Origin: an uncultured bacterium
GTDB taxonomy: Bacteria > Armatimonadota > Zipacnadia > Zipacnadales > Zipacnadaceae
Length of the DNA: 10,056 nucleotides
Reading direction: 5' to 3'
Assembly (NCBI GenBank): GCA_937928475.1
Contig: CALFVE010000131.1
Location: 1-10,056 of the forward strand
Shown: piece by piece, positions 5,272 to 10,056 of the stretch
How the letters are laid out: each line of letters begins with the position of its first letter
Position numbering within the stretch: position 1 is the stretch's first letter
Program-made: the position numbers and the translations under genes
Notes under the pieces: model-generated
What the model saw: the letters and a program-made list of their open reading frames with translations, nothing else
The model's database searches: none
What the model was told of the DNA's origin: nothing

Positions 5272-7377
5272 ATGCACACCCGCCTGTTGCTCTGCACGCG
5301 GCTGCTCCCCGCCCTGGTGCTTGTCATTGGCACCTCCGTTCTGGCTCAGGGGCCGCCGGTTACCGGGCCCCTGCTGACTCTGGAGGGCAACCCCGTCAAC
5401 TTGACCCCGCCGCCTCTGCGCATGGCGGGCGAGGTCTTCGTCCCCTTGCAGGGCTTCGCCGACGCGGTGGGCGCCGCAGCGGAGTTCGACCGCGGGCGAG
5501 ACCTGCTGCGGCTCACTCGCAATCAAGTCCGTGTCTCTCTCTGGCTGGGCCAGAGGTCGCTGGCAGTGGGCAGCGAGCCGCCGCGCACGATTCCGCTGGC
5601 GCCGGTTTTGGTCGGGGATACCCCCTATCTGCCCCTCTCCCCGGTGGTCGCTGCCTGGGGCGGGCAACTTACCTGGGACCCGGCCACGGAAACCGCAGCC
5701 CTCACCTTTCCGACCCCCGGCCGTCGCATAACGGGCATGCTCTTACAGATCTATGAGGGGGAACCGCCCGTCTTCCTGGTGCAAAGGGAGCCGGGGCGCC
5801 CGGGTTCGGCCTACGTGGCCGCGGCAGGCATTGCCTACCTGCGGGCCAAGCAGGGCGAGAACCCTCAGCCAGTGGGGAGGCAGGATTTGCGCCTGGGCGA
5901 CCAGGTGGAACTGTTTCTCGACAACCGGAGCCGGATCACCGAAATCCGCGCCTTCTATCAGGAGAAGGCGGGGCAACTGCAGGCCCTGGCCGAGGACCGA
6001 TTGGTGCTCGCGGACGGCACAGTGCTACATCTGGCCTCGGGCGTGCAGGCGCGCACCCCTCAGGGCCAGGATCTCGACCTGGCGGCTCTGACCCCGGGAG
6101 CGAACCTCACCGTGCGCTACAATCCCGCTTTTGGACAGGTCTGGGAGATTATCGCCGAGCCCCCGGCCCAGCCTGCGCAGGAACTGAAGATTGTGGCTGT
6201 CAATTTAGTCAACTACACCCGACCCTTACGCGCCGGCGAGACCCTCAACGTCCGCATTCTGGGCACGGGCGGCGCCACGGTACGTTTCCAGATCGGCGAG
6301 GCGTACCGCAACCTGCCCGCGAGGGAGGATCGCCCCGGCCGCTACGTAGCGCAGTTTACCGTGCCCGCCAACGCCAATGTCACCAACCAGCCGGTCACCG
6401 CTTTCCTCGAGAAGGGCGGTCGGCAGGCGGAGCCGCTGACCTCCCTGCAGACAGTGACCTTCGACACCACGCCGCCGGGGATCGCTCGCCAGACGCCCGC
6501 TCCGGATAGCCAGATTACCAACCGCGAGCCGGTGCTAGGCGCGACCTTCGATGATGCCGGCAGCGGCGTAGATCTGGCCAGCGCTGCCTTTTCCCTGGAC
6601 GGCGACCCCGTGGAGGCACCGGTCGTGACCACGCGGGGGAAGGCGGCTGTGCAGGCGCCGCTGCTCGAGCCCGGCCTTCACCGTGTAGAGTTTTCCGTCA
6701 AGGATCTGGCCGGCAACGAGCGGAGCGCCCGCTGGTCGTTCCGCATCTTGGCTGAGGCCGAGCCGGCCCTGCTGGGGGTCACCCACAACGGCCTGCGACG
6801 CCTGACGGAGCAGGACACGCTGGAGGTGTTGGCTCGCAGCACCTCGGCGCTGACCAATCCCGTGGCGGACCTGGGGACCTGGAAGACCGGCTTGCCCTTG
6901 ACTCGAGTGCCGGGTGCAGCGAACTTTGTATACCGCCTGACCTACCCGATCCAGCCCGGCGACCGGCTCGACGCTGGTACAGTCACCGTGCGCGCGCGCG
7001 ACCGCGCCGGCCGCAATGTCCAGATGGCGGCCACCTATCCGCTGAGCATCATCACCGGCCTGCCCACGGAGCTTCGGATTCTCCAGCCCGCGGAAGGATC
7101 GGTAACGCCGCGCGAACTGGTGCTCTCCGGAACCGCGCCGCCAGAGTCCCTGCTCCGCGTGACCATCAACTACACCACCAGGTTCCTCATCGAGATCAGC
7201 GGGGAGGTCACGCGCTTCACCGTCCAAGCCGGCGAGGACGGCACCTGGCAGATCGACCCCGTGGATGTCCGGCTTCCGCTGTTCGGCATGGCGGACAAGT
7301 ACCAGGTTGTGGTTGAACTCCTCGACGCCGGCGGCGCGACCGTCGCCACCCAGACGCTGAATCTGAAGGGGAAGTAG
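5272..7377 (+). CDS. Exported protein with copper-amine-oxidase-N (stalk) domain and Ig-like domains
   Basis: A 701-residue protein. Residues 1-25 form a signal peptide (hydrophobic 11-24, ending SVLA). Residues 36-146 match the copper amine oxidase N-terminal 'stalk' domain: GNPVNLTPPPLRMAGEVFVP, then EFDRGRDLLRLTR, VLVGDTPYLPLSPVV and LTWDPATETAAL. This module is common in cell-surface proteins, and no oxidase catalytic domain follows. Residues 150-300 are beta-rich (GDQVELFLD, LVLADGTVLHL). From about 303 several Ig-like sandwiches follow, including one after the linker FDTTPPG (about 396) with DDAGSGVDLASAAFSLDG, and a last one from about 596 (LPTELRILQPAEGSVTP). No C-terminal anchor or lipobox is seen, so it is probably periplasmic or surface-located. 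AAGGAG (5258-5263) lies 8 bases before ATG 5272, and the gap from lpxC is 5 bases. A structural or envelope-binding role is inferred. Confidence 0.85.
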   Translation: MHTRLLLCTRLLPALVLVIGTSVLAQGPPVTGPLLTLEGNPVNLTPPPLRMAGEVFVPLQGFADAVGAAAEFDRGRDLLRLTRNQVRVSLWLGQRSLAVGSEPPRTIPLAPVLVGDTPYLPLSPVVAAWGGQLTWDPATETAALTFPTPGRRITGMLLQIYEGEPPVFLVQREPGRPGSAYVAAAGIAYLRAKQGENPQPVGRQDLRLGDQVELFLDNRSRITEIRAFYQEKAGQLQALAEDRLVLADGTVLHLASGVQARTPQGQDLDLAALTPGANLTVRYNPAFGQVWEIIAEPPAQPAQELKIVAVNLVNYTRPLRAGETLNVRILGTGGATVRFQIGEAYRNLPAREDRPGRYVAQFTVPANANVTNQPVTAFLEKGGRQAEPLTSLQTVTFDTTPPGIARQTPAPDSQITNREPVLGATFDDAGSGVDLASAAFSLDGDPVEAPVVTTRGKAAVQAPLLEPGLHRVEFSVKDLAGNERSARWSFRILAEAEPALLGVTHNGLRRLTEQDTLEVLARSTSALTNPVADLGTWKTGLPLTRVPGAANFVYRLTYPIQPGDRLDAGTVTVRARDRAGRNVQMAATYPLSIITGLPTELRILQPAEGSVTPRELVLSGTAPPESLLRVTINYTTRFLIEISGEVTRFTVQAGEDGTWQIDPVDVRLPLFGMADKYQVVVELLDAGGATVATQTLNLKGK

Positions 7378-7391
7378 CGGAGAAGCGCGCT

Positions 7392-8396
7392 ATGCCGTCG
7401 CGACTGAGTCTGGGCACAGAGGCGGCCTTGCTGCCGGAAGTGCCGGTGCCGCGGGCCGAGGGGTGGTACGGCCTGTGGCGCGTAGTCGGGCAGGTGTTGG
7501 CTTACCTAGGCCATGAGTACGGCTACGCAGACTTGATGGCGGCGAGCGGAGCGGCCTTCGCCTGGCTGGGGCCGTGTCGGGTGGTGGGGAGTCGCAGGGT
7601 GCAAGGCGGAAGAGGAGCAGGTGAGGTCCTTCGCCTGGCAATGGGGCTGAAAGCGCTCGGGTTCCCTCGCGCCCAGGTGCTGGAAGGGCCGGCGGGCTTG
7701 CCCGGTGAGGAGATCGAGCGCCTGGTGCGTGAGGAAACGGACCAGGGCCGGCCGGTAGTGGCGCGGGGGTGGGCGCCCGCCGCGAGGGGGCTAGCGGTGC
7801 TGGCGGGCTGTGCTCCTGGTGGTCTGGTCTGCGGCTATCCCGAGCAGGCCACGGCTGGGGAACCCTATCTGGCGGCGCCTGCTTCGGCGGAACTGCTCAT
7901 CGCCCTGGGGCCGCCCAGTCTGGTGGCCGGTGCAGACGTCTTTGCGGGGGCCGTGCGAGCGGCGCGGGCCTGCTGGGAGGAAGAGCGGCCTGGCTGCGCG
8001 GACGGCTACCGCGCTTGGCTGCATCTGCTGACGGTGGCGCCGGCCTCAGCGCGGCGGGTGCCCGCAGACCTGGCGGAGGCCCTGGGGGCTTTACTGGAAG
8101 CGCGCAGCGCGGCGCATGACTTCGTGACCGCCCGCCTGGGCGACTTGCCCGACCTGTCTGCTGCCTGGGCGGAACGAGCGGCCGATCGATACGGGCGATT
8201 GCTGGACCTGCTGGAGCCGCTGGCGGCGGAGGCGGCCGGACCTGGCGCGCTAGTGCTGTGGGCGCAGGAGGAGTGGCGCGACTCTGCCCGCGAGCGCCTG
8301 GAGGCGGGCGGCGAGCTCGACGCCCAGGCGCTGGGGTACCTGCGTCGGGCCGCAGAGGCCGACTACGCGCCCGAGGAGGAAGTCTTCGAGGGCTAG
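7392..8396 (+). CDS. Uncharacterised protein, possible BtrH/C39-like papain-type fold
   Basis: A 334-residue, cytoplasmic-looking protein with no signal peptide or membrane segment. The N-terminal half has a layout seen in BtrH-N and peptidase-C39-like proteins: WYGLWRVVGQVLAYLGHEYG (25-44), DLMAASGAAFAW (47-58), an alternating stretch with GEEIERLVREETDQGRPVVA (105-124), then GLAVLAGCAPGGLVCGYP (133-150), where the family usually has a conserved His or Gly strand. The second half is mostly Ala/Leu/Glu-rich helices (185-325), including GYRAWLHLL (205-213) and SAAWAERAADRYGRLLDLL (256-274). No Cys is found where a papain-type nucleophile would sit (before the first helix); Cys62, 140 and 147 are elsewhere. 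It may therefore be a binding or acyl-handling relative, not a peptidase. GGAG (7379-7382) lies 9 bases before the ATG, and the gap from the preceding gene is 14 bases. The family call is tentative. Confidence 0.7.
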   Translation: MPSRLSLGTEAALLPEVPVPRAEGWYGLWRVVGQVLAYLGHEYGYADLMAASGAAFAWLGPCRVVGSRRVQGGRGAGEVLRLAMGLKALGFPRAQVLEGPAGLPGEEIERLVREETDQGRPVVARGWAPAARGLAVLAGCAPGGLVCGYPEQATAGEPYLAAPASAELLIALGPPSLVAGADVFAGAVRAARACWEEERPGCADGYRAWLHLLTVAPASARRVPADLAEALGALLEARSAAHDFVTARLGDLPDLSAAWAERAADRYGRLLDLLEPLAAEAAGPGALVLWAQEEWRDSARERLEAGGELDAQALGYLRRAAEADYAPEEEVFEG

Positions 8397-8512
8397 CGGT
8401 TCTGAGCGGAGGTCTTGGCGAGTTTCTCGCTCTTGCCGCGGCCGAGGCTGCCTCGATAGCCCGCAGGGGGATCAGGCAGGCCGGGCCTCCGGCGCAGGCT
8501 GCGAAGCGTGTG

Positions 8513-8542
8513 GCGCCGGGCAGAACGGACCCCACCCGGCGC
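8513..8542. terminator. Hairpin at the convergent junction, candidate terminator
   Basis: GCGCCGGG (8513-8520) and CCCGGCGC (8535-8542) are perfect 8-base inverted copies around a 14-base loop, extendable by one G-T pair. It lies between the stops of the plus-strand operon (8396) and the minus-strand transporter gene (8568). No T-tract follows in either direction, so it is not a classic Rho-independent terminator; it could still act as a transcript end or RNA-stability element. The rest of 8397-8567 holds only weaker GC hairpins (for example 8480-8493). Confidence 0.4.
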
Positions 8543-8567
8543 TTACTCCCGCTCCGGCCTGCTGCGC

Positions 8568-9887
8568 TCACCTCGCGTTGCCGTTTTCCTCGTAACGCAC
8601 CTCGGACAGCCTCAGCACGTTGTACAGGCACACGATCGCCGCCGCCAGACTCAGGCCGAAGCCGAGCAGGAAGCGGTCGGCGCGACCGATAAGCAACGCG
8701 CCCAGCAGGGGCGCCCAGGCCAGGGGCACATTGAGGGTGGAGAGGAAGCCCAGATAGGTGGAGCGCTTGCGGGGCGGAGCCAGTTCCAGCAGGTAGTTGT
8801 TGGCACCCAGTTCCAGGCCCCCCGTAGTCAGGCCGAGCAGGACGAATACGGCCAGAAGATAAACCACCGAGGCTTCCAGCGGCAGCCCCAGCACGTGAAT
8901 CACTACCCGCTCGGGAGTGAGAGGCGCTGCCAGCATGGCCAGCGGCACCGTCAGGCACAGACAGGAGGTGATAATGAGGAGCAAGCGGTTGCCCCGGGCG
9001 TCCGAGATGTAACTCCAGGCGAAGGAAGACAGGCTGTAGGCCAGTTGGCGGGCGATGAGCATCATGCCCACCGCGGCGGCCGCCACGTGCATGTGCTTGA
9101 GGGCGTAGGGCACGATGAAGGGCCCCACAATGGCCATGGATAGGCCATAAGCCAGGTTGGCGCGGAGCAGCCGGCGGTAGTTGGGATCGCGGCGGAACAG
9201 CCGAGGGCCCCGCCGCAATTGAACCAGCAGCGGGACCTGGCGTCTTTGCGCCGCGGCCGGCGGCTCCTCAAAGAGGCAAAAAGCCCCGGTCCCCAAGGCC
9301 GTCGCCACGGTCGCCCACAGAGCGAGCACCCCGTAGTTCTGGGGGAAAGGATAAGGACTGGTCTCTCCGAGCACCGCTCGCACGTAGAAGCCCGCGCCCA
9401 CGCACAAAAGACCTCCGGTCAACTGGCGGATGCCGAAGAAGCGCCCGCGCCAGTCGGGCGGGACGGTGTCGCTGACGATGCTCCAGAAGGGGATAATGCC
9501 CACGCCCCCGCCTACGGAACGCAGGAAGAAAGCGCCGGTGACGATCAGGAACAGAGCCAGGTTCGACAGGCCCCATCCTCTCACCAGCACCAGCCCCAGC
9601 CCCAACCAGGCGACGGTTCGCGCCAACGCCGACACCCGGTAGTAGGGCAAGCGCCGGGGGTGGGTCTCCAGACGGTTCGCCAGGGCTACCGCCGGCCACT
9701 GGGTGGCGGAGTTAATCACCGAGGTCACCAGGCCGACCCAGATGACATTGCCGCCCATCAACTGCACGATGAAGGCGGTCAGCACGGTGCCGGTATCCAG
9801 GAGCGCCAGTCCCAGCATGGTGACGGCGCCATTGACCAGACCCAATAAGAAGTTGCGTCGCGACAGGGCGATTTCTTGGTGAGCCAT
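8568..9887 (-). CDS. Major facilitator superfamily (MFS) transporter
   Basis: A 439-residue inner-membrane protein with about 12 hydrophobic segments, the usual MFS size. The two six-helix halves are separated by a basic cytoplasmic loop (residues about 207-242, containing QVPLLVQLRRGPRLFRRDP). The loop after helix 2 (ANRLETHPRRLPYYR, 70-84) and that after helix 8 (SDARGNR, 295-301) are the degenerate motif-A positions. Matching loops after helices 4 and 10, SDTVPPDWRGRFFG (139-152) and LELAPPRKRSTYLG (367-380), show the internal duplication; the first is typical of a poorly characterised MFS group. Substrate cannot be inferred. ATG 9887 lies 2 bases after the stop of the beta-propeller gene and begins just before MAHQEIALSRRNF. 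No strong ribosome site is seen (only GGCGGGCG further upstream), which suggests translational coupling. The open frame upstream of this ATG lies within the preceding gene and is not used. Confidence 0.85.
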   Translation of the reverse strand: MAHQEIALSRRNFLLGLVNGAVTMLGLALLDTGTVLTAFIVQLMGGNVIWVGLVTSVINSATQWPAVALANRLETHPRRLPYYRVSALARTVAWLGLGLVLVRGWGLSNLALFLIVTGAFFLRSVGGGVGIIPFWSIVSDTVPPDWRGRFFGIRQLTGGLLCVGAGFYVRAVLGETSPYPFPQNYGVLALWATVATALGTGAFCLFEEPPAAAQRRQVPLLVQLRRGPRLFRRDPNYRRLLRANLAYGLSMAIVGPFIVPYALKHMHVAAAAVGMMLIARQLAYSLSSFAWSYISDARGNRLLLIITSCLCLTVPLAMLAAPLTPERVVIHVLGLPLEASVVYLLAVFVLLGLTTGGLELGANNYLLELAPPRKRSTYLGFLSTLNVPLAWAPLLGALLIGRADRFLLGFGLSLAAAIVCLYNVLRLSEVRYEENGNAR

Positions 9888-9889
9888 GG

Positions 9890-10056
9890 TCAGTCGCCCG
9901 CCGGCCGCGGGAAAGCGCAGATCCTCCCATCTACCAAGCCTATCAGGACCAGCCGGTCGCTGAGCGCCATCGAGCCGCCGGCGGGCGCCGGCAGGCCCCG
10001 GTGCCACAGGAGCGCGCCGTCGCTCACCCGCAGGGCCAGCGCTTCCTGGCCGTAGG
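9890..10056 (-). CDS. PQQ-like beta-propeller repeat protein, C-terminal fragment (5' end outside window)
   Basis: The minus strand from the right edge down to TGA at 9892-9890 encodes about 54 residues in one frame. They contain ALALRVSDGALLWHRGLPAP, then SDRLVLIGLVDGRICAF and the end PRPAGD. The pattern 'A-L-x-x-x-D-G-x-x-L-W ... L-x-x-G-x-x-D-G-x-x-x-A-F' is the signature of PQQ-type or BamB-like beta-propeller blades, and this should be the last blade or two. The MFS gene follows 2 bases later, so the two are co-transcribed. Whether the whole protein is BamB-like, an alcohol-dehydrogenase-type enzyme or a sensor domain cannot be told from this end, and no quinone-binding residues are in view. 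Confidence 0.75.
   Translation of the reverse strand, partial: YGQEALALRVSDGALLWHRGLPAPAGGSMALSDRLVLIGLVDGRICAFPRPAGD

Noticed and set aside
7897..8958. 353-codon minus-strand frame spanning the convergent junction
   Set aside because: It overlaps two better-supported genes and is Pro/Ala/Arg-rich low-complexity sequence.
8508..9848. Plus-strand frames of 209-211 codons over the transporter
   Set aside because: They are antisense to an MFS gene with clear helices, rich in Gln/His/Arg, with no ribosome site or domain.

Overview
The window is GC-rich, gene-dense bacterial DNA. A UDP-3-O-acyl-GlcNAc deacetylase (LpxC) implies a Gram-negative organism that makes lipid A, and five of the nine genes look exported. 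The mix of secreted beta-sandwich proteins, a copper-amine-oxidase-N (stalk) domain protein, a stand-alone lpxC and high GC recalls Armatimonadota or a similar little-cultured phylum. That placement is an impression from gene content, not a measurement. I see no rRNA, tRNA, CRISPR array, transposase, phage gene or recognisable defence system; this reads as ordinary chromosome with several uncharacterised envelope genes.

Layout. 1-1386 (minus): prfB (release factor 2), with its programmed +1 frameshift, followed 5 bases later by a signal-anchored protein that runs off the left edge and resembles a 5'-nucleotidase C-terminal domain. 1387-1623: divergent intergenic region with a candidate prfB promoter. 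1624-2985 (plus): a secreted 453-residue protein with two CBM-like jelly-roll modules and a C-terminal Ig-like domain. It converges on a small secreted 133-residue protein (3525-3124, minus). 3526-3888: a second divergent intergenic region, with promoters for both directions and a neat inverted repeat.

3889-8396 (plus): a tight four-gene unit behind a near-consensus sigma70-type promoter. It encodes (i) a 179-residue protein with a glycine-phased five-residue repeat, (ii) LpxC, overlapping it by 8 bases and starting at GTG, (iii) a 701-residue exported stalk-domain/Ig-domain protein and (iv) a 334-residue protein resembling BtrH/C39-type papain-like proteins. Spacings of -8, +5 and +14 bases support co-transcription. 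This cluster is the most interesting part of the window: the committed lipid A enzyme is coupled to three proteins of unknown role.

8568-10056 (minus): a major facilitator superfamily (MFS) transporter directly downstream of, and probably translationally coupled to, the 3' end of a PQQ-type beta-propeller gene that enters from the right edge. The convergent junction at 8397-8567 holds a perfect 8-bp hairpin that may be a terminator.
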